From: Phycisphaerae bacterium
GTDB lineage: Bacteria; Planctomycetota; Phycisphaerae; Sedimentisphaerales; Anaerobacaceae
Length of the DNA stretch: 54,007 nt
Direction: 5' to 3'
NCBI GenBank assembly: GCA_016782865.1
Contig: JADHXR010000032.1
Coordinates: 1 to 54,007 of the forward strand
Shown here piece after piece: positions 23,611 through 31,311 of this stretch. Both the position numbers and the translations under genes were made by a program. How positions within the stretch are numbered: the first letter of the stretch is position 1; the number at the start of each line of letters is the position of its first letter. Below the pieces are notes generated by a model, which saw only the letters and a list, made by a program, of their open reading frames with translations, did not search any database and had not been told where the DNA came from.

Positions 23611-26369
23611 TGAACAAAACACAAAGAGTCATTTTGTTACTCGGAATTGCTGTTATTGTCCTCATGGGTATCTACCCGGCTCAGGCTATGGGGGTCGCAG
23701 AGACACCGTCACAGGAGTTCCAGTTTACGCGAGAACAAATACTCGCAGAACTCAAACGGCGTGGCATTAGCCCGGCCGACGCTATGCGTTTGTCAGAAGC
23801 CCCGACACAGGACAACCAGTTTAAGGCCAGGGCAGAACTCACCAGACGCGTCGCTGTCCTGGCAAATAAAGCAAACGCTGGCGATAGTGATGCGATGGAG
23901 GCGATGGGGGATATTTACAGATTCGGAAAGGGAGTTGCCCAGGACAGCCTCAAAGCAATTGAGTGGTATGATAAGGCAGTGGAGGCGGATGAGAACAGAA
24001 TTGGTGTTATGGTCAAGATTGGAAACGCATATTCGACAATTCAGGGCAGAGAAGATGACACGATAAGCTGGTATGAGAGCGCGGCGGAACTCCACAGCCG
24101 TACAGCAATGCTGTATTTGTGCAAATTCTATTTCAACAGAAGTTCCACAGTAGCAAAACCACCAGCAGGGTTCATCCTTGACGAGGCGGGCGCAACTGAT
24201 GTTTCTGACCGAAAAGCTTTCTATTGGGCGCAGAAACTTGCGTCCACACAGGGTCCCGTACTTTTCTCAGATATAAACCCTATCGCTGAAGTGGGCAATC
24301 CCTGGGGCGATTCTATAGCCGAAGCGCGACCTCAAGTGGAAGCGCAACTCATCTTGGCACATTTCTATCACAAGGGAATAGGCACGGGAAAAGATGACAC
24401 ACAAGCGTTAACGTGGTTCGAGAAAGCCAGCAGTTCCAGTACGTTCAATTCAATAGAGCAAGCCCTTTACAACGAAGAATCCTACAACGTAGAATCAAGT
24501 GACACAATTGGGCCAAGGCAGGTCGCGCAACTTGTTGAACTTGCGGCAAACTCTGGGACCCCCCGATCAATGTCATCAATGGGGGCGTTTTTCTTCTATG
24601 GTCTGGGAGATTTTGAGCAAGACTACAAAGAGGCGGCTAAATGGTGTCAGAAAGCTGCCGAGCAGGGGCAGGCATGGGCGCAGAATCATCTTGGTTGGAT
24701 GTACCAGTTTGGCCAAGGTATCACACAGGACTATAAGGAGGCGTTTAAGTGGTATCAGAAGGCGGCTGAACAAGGGTGGGCTTATGCACAGTACGATCTT
24801 GCTGGGATGTACTATAATGGCCAAGGTGTTCCACAGGATTACAAGGAGGCCGCCAAGTGGTACTCCAAAGCCGCTGAACAGGGAAATCCTTTGGCACAGT
24901 ACGGACTTGCTGGGATGTACTATAATGGCCGAGGTGTTTCGCAGGATTACAAGGAGGCCGCCAAGTGGTACTCCAAGGCCGCCGAACAGGGGGTTCCTTC
25001 GGCACAGTCAAAACTTGGCCTGATGTACTATTGTGGTGACGGTGTTCCGCAGGATTACAAGGAGGCAGTTAAGTGGTACGCCAAGGCCGCCGAACAGGGG
25101 GATCCTTCGGCACAGGTTCTCCTTGCAGAGATGTACAATTCAGGCCAAGGTATTCCACAGGATCACAAGGAAGCGTTCAAGTGGTACGCGAAGGCCGCTG
25201 AACAGTACGCCAAGACCGCCGAACAGGGGGATCCTTTAGCACAGCACAAACTTGGCCTGATGTACTGTTATGGCGACGGTGTTCCGCAGGATTACAAGGA
25301 AGCAGTCAAATGGTTTAGAAAGGCCGCTGAGCAAGGGTTGGCAGTGGCACAGACTGACATTGGCTCGATGTACGGTAGAGGCTCAGGTGTTCCACAGGAT
25401 CACAAGGAATCATTCAAGTGGTACGCCATGGCCGCTGAGCAGGGGGATGCGGGGGCACAGAACGTCCTTGGCTTGTCGTACTGGGCTGGTAAAGGGGTCT
25501 TGGAAGATTATGTTGAGGCATATAAATGGCTTCTGCTGGCGGCGGCAAACGGTGAGAAAGATGCTCACTCCCACAAACAGGACCTTCGTCCGAAAATGAC
25601 ATCCAGCCAGATAGCGGAAGCACAGCGGCGGGCAAAGGCATTCCAGGCTGGGGAATCAGAGGATCCGAGAGAGGAAAAGGACAACTCAGAGACCGCTACC
25701 GAGCAACCGATTATGGCGCGAGGCACAGGGTTTCTATTCGCAAGCAGTGGGCTTGTGGCCACCAATTATCACGTTGTATCCGGCGGAAAGACGGTTCGTG
25801 TCTATTTCCCAAAGGTTGATCTTGAGTTCGATGCGACCGTTGAACTGAAGGACAATAACAATGACTTGGTCGTTCTCAGAATCAAAGACTTTGCCTACGA
25901 TGACATCTTCTCGCAAGAAGTACCTTTCGGCGTTAAAAGGTCGAGTGGCGTTCAATTGGGCGCAGAAGTTTATACACTTGGGTTTCCTCTCGGTGAGTTG
26001 TTGGGAAAATCTGCCAAGTTTTCTGACGGTACGGTCTCATCTCTCTCGGGGCTATTGGGTAGTGCCAACCTGTTTCAGATAAACAATCCGATCCAGCCCG
26101 GCAATAGCGGCGGTCCCCTATTTGACGGGGATGGAAATCTGATTGGCATCGTCGTTGCCATGTTGGATGCGAAGTTCTTCTATGAGAACCTGGACACCAT
26201 ACCTCAGAATGTGAACTTTGCCATCAAGGCTGACTACCTAATCAATCTGATCTCAATGCTCCCCGAAGGCCCCTCGATCTTATCCCGCAAAGGCTCTCTG
26301 GAAGACAAGCCAAAGCAGGAGCAGGTCGGCAGCCTTGTGCCTTACATAGTAACAGTTCGCGTTAGATAG
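23610..26369 (+). CDS. Exported Sel1-repeat protein with trypsin-like protease domain
   Basis: 919 residues with a GTG start. Signal peptide (ILLLGIAVIVLMGIYPAQA). A helical N-terminal part leads to about ten Sel1-type repeats (DYKEAAKWYSKAAEQG and variants) from roughly residue 330 to 670, some near-identical, suggesting recent duplication. A trypsin-like domain of the HtrA type follows: H721 (ATNYHVV), D752 (NNDLVVLRI), S833 (GNSGGPL), complete triad. No PDZ domain is seen. The Sel1 array probably binds a partner or regulates the protease in the periplasm. It is coupled to the small membrane protein upstream and followed by a terminator. Confidence 0.88.
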   Translation: MNKTQRVILLLGIAVIVLMGIYPAQAMGVAETPSQEFQFTREQILAELKRRGISPADAMRLSEAPTQDNQFKARAELTRRVAVLANKANAGDSDAMEAMGDIYRFGKGVAQDSLKAIEWYDKAVEADENRIGVMVKIGNAYSTIQGREDDTISWYESAAELHSRTAMLYLCKFYFNRSSTVAKPPAGFILDEAGATDVSDRKAFYWAQKLASTQGPVLFSDINPIAEVGNPWGDSIAEARPQVEAQLILAHFYHKGIGTGKDDTQALTWFEKASSSSTFNSIEQALYNEESYNVESSDTIGPRQVAQLVELAANSGTPRSMSSMGAFFFYGLGDFEQDYKEAAKWCQKAAEQGQAWAQNHLGWMYQFGQGITQDYKEAFKWYQKAAEQGWAYAQYDLAGMYYNGQGVPQDYKEAAKWYSKAAEQGNPLAQYGLAGMYYNGRGVSQDYKEAAKWYSKAAEQGVPSAQSKLGLMYYCGDGVPQDYKEAVKWYAKAAEQGDPSAQVLLAEMYNSGQGIPQDHKEAFKWYAKAAEQYAKTAEQGDPLAQHKLGLMYCYGDGVPQDYKEAVKWFRKAAEQGLAVAQTDIGSMYGRGSGVPQDHKESFKWYAMAAEQGDAGAQNVLGLSYWAGKGVLEDYVEAYKWLLLAAANGEKDAHSHKQDLRPKMTSSQIAEAQRRAKAFQAGESEDPREEKDNSETATEQPIMARGTGFLFASSGLVATNYHVVSGGKTVRVYFPKVDLEFDATVELKDNNNDLVVLRIKDFAYDDIFSQEVPFGVKRSSGVQLGAEVYTLGFPLGELLGKSAKFSDGTVSSLSGLLGSANLFQINNPIQPGNSGGPLFDGDGNLIGIVVAMLDAKFFYENLDTIPQNVNFAIKADYLINLISMLPEGPSILSRKGSLEDKPKQEQVGSLVPYIVTVRVR

Positions 26370-26387
26370 TCTCAACTTAGCCTCTAA

Positions 26388-26438
26388 GCCCCTGCGGATA
26401 TCTCGCTTCCTCTCCCTCCGCTACGCAGGGGCTATTTT
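26388..26438 (+). terminator. Terminator after the Sel1/trypsin gene
   Basis: GCCCCTGCG (26388-26396) pairs with CGCAGGGGC (26424-26432), with a long 27-base loop, followed by TATTTTC. Confidence 0.6.
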
Positions 26439-26451
26439 CATAAATACGTAG

Positions 26452-26481
26452 TTGACAAACTCACCCGGCAAAGTGTACAAT
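26452..26481 (+). promoter_or_regulatory. Sigma-70-like promoter for the FGE-domain gene
   Basis: TTGACA (26452-26457), 18-base spacer, TACAAT (26476-26481), about 100 bases before the start codon at 26583. Confidence 0.65.
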
Positions 26482-26582
26482 GATACTTGCCGTGGAGGGC
26501 CTGGGGCGCCAGGAGGAGCCGAGCTTGTTTGTACAGCGTATCCTATGTGAGGTGCTGACAGCTTTTTTGGAGGAGTAGAGAG

Positions 26583-27491
26583 ATGAGAAGGTCTATTCTT
26601 TTGGTCGTAGCGGCCTCAGTTTGTTTTGCTGCACATTCAACCCGTGCTGACATGATACAAGGTATTGGCATGGACTTTGTGCCCATCGGCAACGCGGGGA
26701 ATGCACCTGATACGAGAATTATGATCGACGGCACAAGTGGTTACGGAGCGGTCGGCTACGATTACTCCATAGGCAAGTACGAGGTAACCTACGGCCAGTG
26801 GAGTACATTTGTCGCCGCTGCCGGCGCACCAACAGGCAGTGACGGCGGCTATGATATACCTCCGTCCTACACGCGAGCCCTGCAACCAGTGACGCGCGCG
26901 AGTTGGTACGAAGCGGTGCAATTCTGCAATTACCTTACGAGCGGAGAGAAGAGCCTCGGTGCGTATTTATTCAGTGGCAACAACGCCAACCCCGGCGCAT
27001 TTCTCGGCGTCGACCGGGCAACGGCCCTAACTGCGTACGGCACGATCTACGCTCTTCCGACCGAAGATGAGTGGTACAAAGCCGCCTACTACAAACCGGA
27101 TGGCAGCGGCTATTCGCACTACGCTAACGGAACAAACACCCCCCCCATTGCTGGCATTGATGCCCTCTATGGCGTCACAAGTGGGGAGCCCTGGGACGTA
27201 GGGGCAGGCACGGAAGAGCAGAATGGCACTTTCGATATGATGGGCAACCTCTGGGAATGGAACGAGGCTTCACTCGTCGGCGGTTCTAACCGCGGCCTGC
27301 GTGGCGGTGCTTTCTTCAGCGACAATTACCATCTGAGTTCATACTACAGGAATGGTTACTACCCGTACTTTCAAGGCTACGGCGAAGGGTTTCGCGTGGT
27401 CCAAGTTGTCCCCGTCCCCGGAGCCTTCCTTCTCGGCACCATCGGCTTAGCCTTTGCCGGTTGGAAGCTGAGACGGCGGCAGCGGCATTGA
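26583..27491 (+). CDS. Exported FGE/SUMF1-domain protein with PEP-CTERM-like tail
   Basis: 302 residues. Signal peptide 1-23. The FGE-sulfatase (formylglycine-generating enzyme/C-type-lectin-like) fold is shown by YSIGKYEVTYGQW, ALPTEDEWYKAAYYKPDG, FDMMGNLWEWNE and the final RGGAFFSDN...EGFRVV. The paired cysteines needed for catalysis in true FGE are absent, so binding rather than catalysis is likely. The C-terminus VPVPGAFLLGTIGLAFAGWKLRRR is a PEP-CTERM-like sorting signal (short Pro motif, helix, basic end), implying exosortase-dependent surface export. GGAGGAG ribosome site. Carries its own promoter within the cargo block. Confidence 0.82.
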   Translation: MRRSILLVVAASVCFAAHSTRADMIQGIGMDFVPIGNAGNAPDTRIMIDGTSGYGAVGYDYSIGKYEVTYGQWSTFVAAAGAPTGSDGGYDIPPSYTRALQPVTRASWYEAVQFCNYLTSGEKSLGAYLFSGNNANPGAFLGVDRATALTAYGTIYALPTEDEWYKAAYYKPDGSGYSHYANGTNTPPIAGIDALYGVTSGEPWDVGAGTEEQNGTFDMMGNLWEWNEASLVGGSNRGLRGGAFFSDNYHLSSYYRNGYYPYFQGYGEGFRVVQVVPVPGAFLLGTIGLAFAGWKLRRRQRH

Positions 27492-27505
27492 GCATAGTTT
27501 CTTTC

Positions 27506-27534
27506 TTGTGTGTCATCGACAAAACAAGTACAAT
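27506..27534 (+). promoter_or_regulatory. Sigma-70-like promoter for the SHOCT lipoprotein
   Basis: TTGTGT (27506-27511), 17-base spacer, TACAAT (27529-27534), about 100 bases before the start at 27636. The ACAAGTACAATATAG surroundings resemble the 26452 promoter's GTGTACAATGATAC. Confidence 0.5.
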
Positions 27535-27635
27535 ATAGCCGTGAGACTACTTGGACTTTCATCGCTGATTTCTCCGGCTGGGGCATGGTGAGTCTTGGGA
27601 GCAAAACGCAAAGTCTTCTATTAAAGGGCAGGGAA

Positions 27636-28139
27636 ATGAGAAAATTAGTGCTGTGTGCATTATTGGCGACGATGCCACTTTTAATTCAGGGTTGTGCAAG
27701 CAGTACCGGCGTTCTGCCTATGGGGCCTGATACTTACACGGTTACAGGGCAAAGCGAGTTTGGGCCGGGATATGCACAGAAGAAGGCTCTTAAAGATGCA
27801 AATGCTTTTGCGGTAGCCGATGGCAAACACATGATTCCAACCACAGTGCAAACACGTAGTGATTTTGACTCGTTTGGAGACAGAATTCATGTTTACGAAC
27901 TTACATTCCGGCTTGTAGATTCTGATGACCCAGAATACAAACGAACAAATCTCCAAAGGCTTCCTGATAAGATTATCCGACATGAGAAAGTAATTGATGC
28001 AGACGTTACCATTGATAATTCGTCAGAGTCGGATGATATCTATACCCAACTAATGAAACTCAAGGCACTCAAGGATGATGGGATTCTTACCGAAGAAGAA
28101 TTCCAACAAGAAAAGAAGCGAGTAATTGAGAGAAGGTGA
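27636..28139 (+). CDS. Lipoprotein with C-terminal SHOCT domain
   Basis: 167 residues from the ATG at 27636 with AGGGCAGGGA upstream. Lipobox LLIQGCAS. The N-terminal half (GPDTYTVTGQSEFGPGYAQKKALKDANAFA) is a pattern common in small outer-membrane-type lipoproteins. The C-terminal IYTQLMKLKALKDDGILTEEEFQQEKKRVI is a SHOCT domain, a short oligomerisation helix pair. Last of the plus-strand exported genes; no strong terminator seen. Confidence 0.8.
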   Translation: MRKLVLCALLATMPLLIQGCASSTGVLPMGPDTYTVTGQSEFGPGYAQKKALKDANAFAVADGKHMIPTTVQTRSDFDSFGDRIHVYELTFRLVDSDDPEYKRTNLQRLPDKIIRHEKVIDADVTIDNSSESDDIYTQLMKLKALKDDGILTEEEFQQEKKRVIERR

Positions 28140-28174
28140 GCATATACATGAGCAGAGAATGACTTACACTTTTT

Positions 28175-28230
28175 CCTGTAGAACAGTTAAGTTCCAAAAA
28201 GTCCAGGTTAGGGCTACGGTAGCAACTTTG
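28175..28230. repeat. Repeat copy B (pair with 22318-22371)
   Basis: Matches 22318-22371 at most positions, beginning CCTGTAGAACAGTTAAGTTC. It sits just after the last plus-strand cargo gene, facing the end of the minus-strand packaging genes. Confidence 0.55.
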
Positions 28231-28287
28231 ACCAGTTAACGTCTCAGTCCGCCCACCAAGGGCCTCACACGGCAGTTAGGGGGGCGT

Positions 28288-28698
28288 CTATACCGCCATT
28301 CGCCAAGCCTTCTGACTCACTCTTTTGGTCTTTCGCCGCCGTTTCATGGTGCAATCGTCGCAGTATCTCTGCCGATGGCGTAGGGGCGTTCCGCACTCAC
28401 ATCGTCGGACCTCGACCTGCTGTCTCTCGGCTTCGGTTTGTTCTGCATATTGAGCGAAGAGCTTCTGGTAGTCATAGCCCGGCAACTTATACTTGTAATC
28501 GGGCGGACCCAGGACGGCCTTTTCAAAGTAATCACACCGCCGGCCGTCCATCACCTTACAGGATTCGTCAAACAGGCAGCCTTCATCGTGCTTGCTGTAG
28601 TTGGCACATTCGTCTCTCACGAATGCTGTCAGTCCTTTGCTTTGCTTCATAATCACACTCCATTCTCGGCCTACAGATCGGATGTCCGCTTTAGTCAT
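28288..28698 (-). CDS. Cys-rich phage-type hypothetical protein
   Basis: 136 residues; a shorter start at residue 17 is possible. Two Cys clusters: CANYSKHDEGCLFDESCKVMDGRRC at about 32-56 and CECGTPLRHRQRYCDDC at about 98-115, the second a probable zinc ribbon, followed by a basic end. The start overlaps the stop of the 28695 gene (ATGA). It is the last gene of the terS-terL transcript. Function unknown. Confidence 0.6.
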   Translation of the reverse strand: MTKADIRSVGREWSVIMKQSKGLTAFVRDECANYSKHDEGCLFDESCKVMDGRRCDYFEKAVLGPPDYKYKLPGYDYQKLFAQYAEQTEAERQQVEVRRCECGTPLRHRQRYCDDCTMKRRRKTKRVSQKAWRMAV

Positions 28699-29327
28699 AC
28701 ACCTATTGTGTCAGGCACCAACAGACTGCGAGGGTCATCAGCGTATCCGGCTTGCGACCGGCGCCGCATCTCGATAACAGCAAAAGCCAACGCTTCTATG
28801 GCAGGATAGCTGGCGCGCTCAAGGTCCGCAATTTCACTACCTTCAACTTCGCTCAGATAGCCTCGCACCTTACTGTTCCCGAGAGACAATTGCCGGTAGT
28901 CTGGGGCGAGCAACATCCGGATTTCAGACAGGATGTACGGGTAGAACTGCTCCATGTCGAACATTGGCGTCCAACTGAGGTTAAGCTGACGATTGTGTGT
29001 TCTATTCTCACTCTGCAACTCTTGTATGAACTGCTGGGCTGCGTCGTTCTTCCAATCCCCAATCCATTGTCCGGGCAGGTATTTGAAGTCCAGAACGCTA
29101 CACTGGCGCACAAGCTCCCGGATGTCAAAAGACTCAAATTCATCGAGCAGACAGACGTCATGGTTGTCGATATGACGGGTGGAGCCCATAGCAATGACAA
29201 CCGCGAATCCAGGACGCTTGCCGGGCCAGGACACGCCTCCGTAGACCGCCCTACAGCAGCCCTCCAACGCCTTGATTTCATACGTCCGACCCAATTCGGC
29301 TTCTTTCACGTCTTTCCATTCAAGCAT
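28695..29327 (-). CDS. Phage-type hypothetical protein after terL
   Basis: 210 residues, starting MLEWKDVKEAELGRTYEI. Contains a possible terminase-like or nuclease-like middle region (GFAVVIAMGSTRHIDNHDVCLLDEFESFDIRELVRQ) by general look, but no definite motif. It begins 12 bases after the terL stop. In standard phages the portal gene sits here; this protein is far too short for a portal and does not resemble one. Confidence 0.6.
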   Translation of the reverse strand: MLEWKDVKEAELGRTYEIKALEGCCRAVYGGVSWPGKRPGFAVVIAMGSTRHIDNHDVCLLDEFESFDIRELVRQCSVLDFKYLPGQWIGDWKNDAAQQFIQELQSENRTHNRQLNLSWTPMFDMEQFYPYILSEIRMLLAPDYRQLSLGNSKVRGYLSEVEGSEIADLERASYPAIEALAFAVIEMRRRSQAGYADDPRSLLVPDTIGV

Positions 29328-29338
29328 TCTTGTACCCC

Positions 29339-30640
29339 TTATGACAAATCCGATTCTGAAAAGTAGAATTTCCCTTCAGCGCCATAAAGCGCGTACCGAG
29401 CACAATCACACGTATGGTCATTCACCTTTAGCGGATCGTCTTTGGCGTCCTTGATCTCGGTTCCCTCGGCCCACTTATAGCCTGCGATTTCCCTGGTTGT
29501 GTTCACACAGTCCTTAAAGATGAACAGCCTCGGCTTGCCGTCGCCCTGGACCTTTAGAGCGGCCTGCACGGCCTCAATACCCAGATGAACGTCCTTCTTG
29601 GCCGGCATGGTGGATAGGCCCAGTTTCTCGAACTCGTGGCGTTCCTGAGCATCATGGTCGGCCCATGTAACTCGATACTTCTCAGTACCGCTTATCTGCT
29701 TGATTCGCTCAGCGTGATAGGCCAGCGTCTCTCGCGCTCGGTAATGCTCGGCGTACACATACCAGCGACGGTCCGGGTCTCTTGCCAGCCAGAGACACAC
29801 GAACGGATTGTTGAAGCCCCAGTCAATCGCCCTGTGCCGGGTCCAGTCGTCCGGTATCTTGAAGGACTTTATGACGTGGGTGTCTCGGGAGAACGTCTTG
29901 TACACAGCGCCCAGGAACGCTGCGAAGTGGCCCCTGACTCTGGTCTCCTGTACGTCTTCGGCCCACTCGGCAATCATCAGGTCGATCTCTCTGTCATCGA
30001 CGTAGCCGCCGCGGCTTTTGCGGTTGTCGTTCAGGTCGGCGTAGAATATCGCATCTGTATCCGGCAGAGCCTCGATCCGCTTTTCAAGCCACGGCTGAAA
30101 GATGATCGGCGTCATGCTCTGAGCGGCAAAGCCATTCTTGTCCATCAGCCGGGCCTGTATTTCGGTCCAGATACCCTCACTGTCCGATTTGCACTGCTCG
30201 TCGCCGTAGAAGGCGTCTATGGCCCTGCCCTCGAAAGCCTTCCTGCCTTGTTCATAAGCCTTGAACTCAATACGATTGCCATTGACCAACCGCAGCTCCG
30301 CGGGGATTTCATCCTGCTTGTTGTGCCAGCTAATCGACTGGACCTGGCACATGGGCAGATACGTCTTGATCTTCTCAGACCAGAGCAGCTTACCCACCAG
30401 AGGCCAGCTATTCGCCGCCGCCCATATCGTTGCGTTCTTCGGTGTCTTCCGGTACGGATGCACACCCAGAGCAAACGAACACAAGTCGAAACCGATATTA
30501 CCCTCGGACTTGCCCGATCTGTTACCGCCGAACAGCCAGCGGTACTTCGCCCGGCTCTTGTCGAATCCCTTCAAGGCCGGCAAAGGGCCGTACTCCAGGA
30601 TGGCCCGTCCTGCGGATCGTATTTGCCTATTCGACAGCAT
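29339..30640 (-). CDS. terL: Terminase large subunit
   Basis: 433 residues from the ATG at 30640, which overlaps the end of terS; an in-frame ATG at 30670 lies 10 codons earlier. Counted from 30670, Walker A is GGNRSGKS at 48-55 and Walker B IDAFYGDE at 151-158 with catalytic Glu. The RNase-H-like nuclease has D283 (RAIDWGFNNP), D338/D340 (WADHDAQE) and D418/D422 (NDHTCDCARYAL). All motor and nuclease residues are intact. It packages DNA into procapsids, cutting concatemers. It is the only large packaging gene; no portal follows. Confidence 0.9.
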   Translation of the reverse strand: MLSNRQIRSAGRAILEYGPLPALKGFDKSRAKYRWLFGGNRSGKSEGNIGFDLCSFALGVHPYRKTPKNATIWAAANSWPLVGKLLWSEKIKTYLPMCQVQSISWHNKQDEIPAELRLVNGNRIEFKAYEQGRKAFEGRAIDAFYGDEQCKSDSEGIWTEIQARLMDKNGFAAQSMTPIIFQPWLEKRIEALPDTDAIFYADLNDNRKSRGGYVDDREIDLMIAEWAEDVQETRVRGHFAAFLGAVYKTFSRDTHVIKSFKIPDDWTRHRAIDWGFNNPFVCLWLARDPDRRWYVYAEHYRARETLAYHAERIKQISGTEKYRVTWADHDAQERHEFEKLGLSTMPAKKDVHLGIEAVQAALKVQGDGKPRLFIFKDCVNTTREIAGYKWAEGTEIKDAKDDPLKVNDHTCDCARYALYGAEGKFYFSESDLS

Positions 30641-31100
30641 TCTGGAGTAAGACCTCCCTGATGTCCTCACACTCTTCGTCGGTTAAGGTATTTTCATTCT
30701 CAACGATGAGATGCTCGACGGCCTTGCCCTCTTCGCGGTCAATCATGTATCGGGCCAGTCGCTCGGAGCCGGAATACTTGCCGTTCTTGGCATTTTCTAC
30801 GAGCTTCAATGCCGTTTGCTGCGCTTGTGTCAGTTTCGTGCGGTCCAGTTTGGCAAGCCTTCGATCATCCAGGGCCATGTACTTGCAGAGCCATACCCAC
30901 AGATTTGTTCGGCGCACCGAAGCACCCTTGGGATTGCCGGACTCGCCGGCCTTGAATTGGTGCTCCTCTGGCGGCTTCTTGTTGCCGACCTTATATTCTC
31001 GCTGCGCCGCAGGGAGTTTCTTACCCCTGGTGGATTTCTTTGGCGCCTGCCTGCTCTTCTTCGCAGGTCTCTTCTTAGCCCTTTTCCTTTTTGCCGCCAT
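30627..31100 (-). CDS. Probable terminase small subunit (DUF5681-like)
   Basis: 157 residues. A Lys/Arg-rich N-terminus, then YKVGNKKPPEEHQFKAGESGNPKGA, the signature seen in DUF5681-type proteins next to terminases. The C-terminal half is helical and acidic. It overlaps the terL start by 14 bases. Its own start (31100) overlaps by 26 bases the stop of the detached integrase tail (31075), so in the excised circle it follows int directly. Assignment as small terminase rests on motif and position. Confidence 0.7.
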   Translation of the reverse strand: MAAKRKRAKKRPAKKSRQAPKKSTRGKKLPAAQREYKVGNKKPPEEHQFKAGESGNPKGASVRRTNLWVWLCKYMALDDRRLAKLDRTKLTQAQQTALKLVENAKNGKYSGSERLARYMIDREEGKAVEHLIVENENTLTDEECEDIREVLLQNAVE

Positions 31101-31293
31101 CAGCTTTTGCCTCCGTAGTGTGCTTGTCGATCAGGTCCTTGATCGTGGTTTTGATCTGCTCAGGAAGTGTCGGCCAGACTTCAACTATTTTGGCCAATTC
31201 CGGGTCGTTTTTGTCATCAAGTGCGCCGCATTTTGCGCCGCCTTTTGTCGGACTTGGTGCTATAGACGCTCTCGATAGCTTCTGTGATAGTTT
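31075..31293 (-). pseudogene. int: Detached 3' segment of the integrase gene
   Basis: 72 codons and a stop, in frame with the VQPRHM codons of the att core at 31311-31294. In the circular element this segment follows integrase codon 440, giving the native C-terminus with LDDKNDPELAKIVEVWPTLPEQ and IKDLIDKH. The WPxLPE-I-K/R pattern resembles C-termini of planctomycete recombinases from memory. In the integrated state it has no start or promoter of its own. Confidence 0.85.
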
Positions 31294-31311
31294 CATGTGT
31301 CGTGGCTGGAC
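31294..31311. repeat. attR core, 18-bp direct repeat
   Basis: Identical to 4943-4960. In frame on the plus strand with the downstream BNR coding sequence and on the minus strand with the integrase tail. Confidence 0.92.

Larger units (their letters stand above)
4943..31311. mobile_element. Integrated prophage/satellite-like element, 26.35 kb
   Basis: Bounded by an exact 18-bp direct repeat (4943-4960 and 31294-31311). Removing one repeat plus the intervening DNA (26,351 bp) joins two halves of a host gene in frame. Integrase is at the left end; terminase genes are at the right end. Modules are integration (int, RHH, excisionase-like), replication (primase-helicase, O-like initiator with iterons), small phage-type proteins, a signalling pair (ECF sigma, kinase-TPR), a cargo block of exported proteins, and packaging (terS, terL). 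No portal, protease, capsid, tail or lysis gene was recognised. It may be a satellite that borrows virions or a prophage that has exchanged its structural genes for cargo; the sequence alone cannot separate these. Confidence 0.9.

Noticed and set aside
26583..27491. Diversity-generating retroelement target (C-type-lectin fold with Asn/Tyr-rich end)
   Set aside because: No reverse transcriptase or template repeat is seen in the window, and the lectin-type fold alone is not enough.
28695..29327. Portal protein after terL
   Set aside because: At 210 residues it is much too short and shows no portal features.
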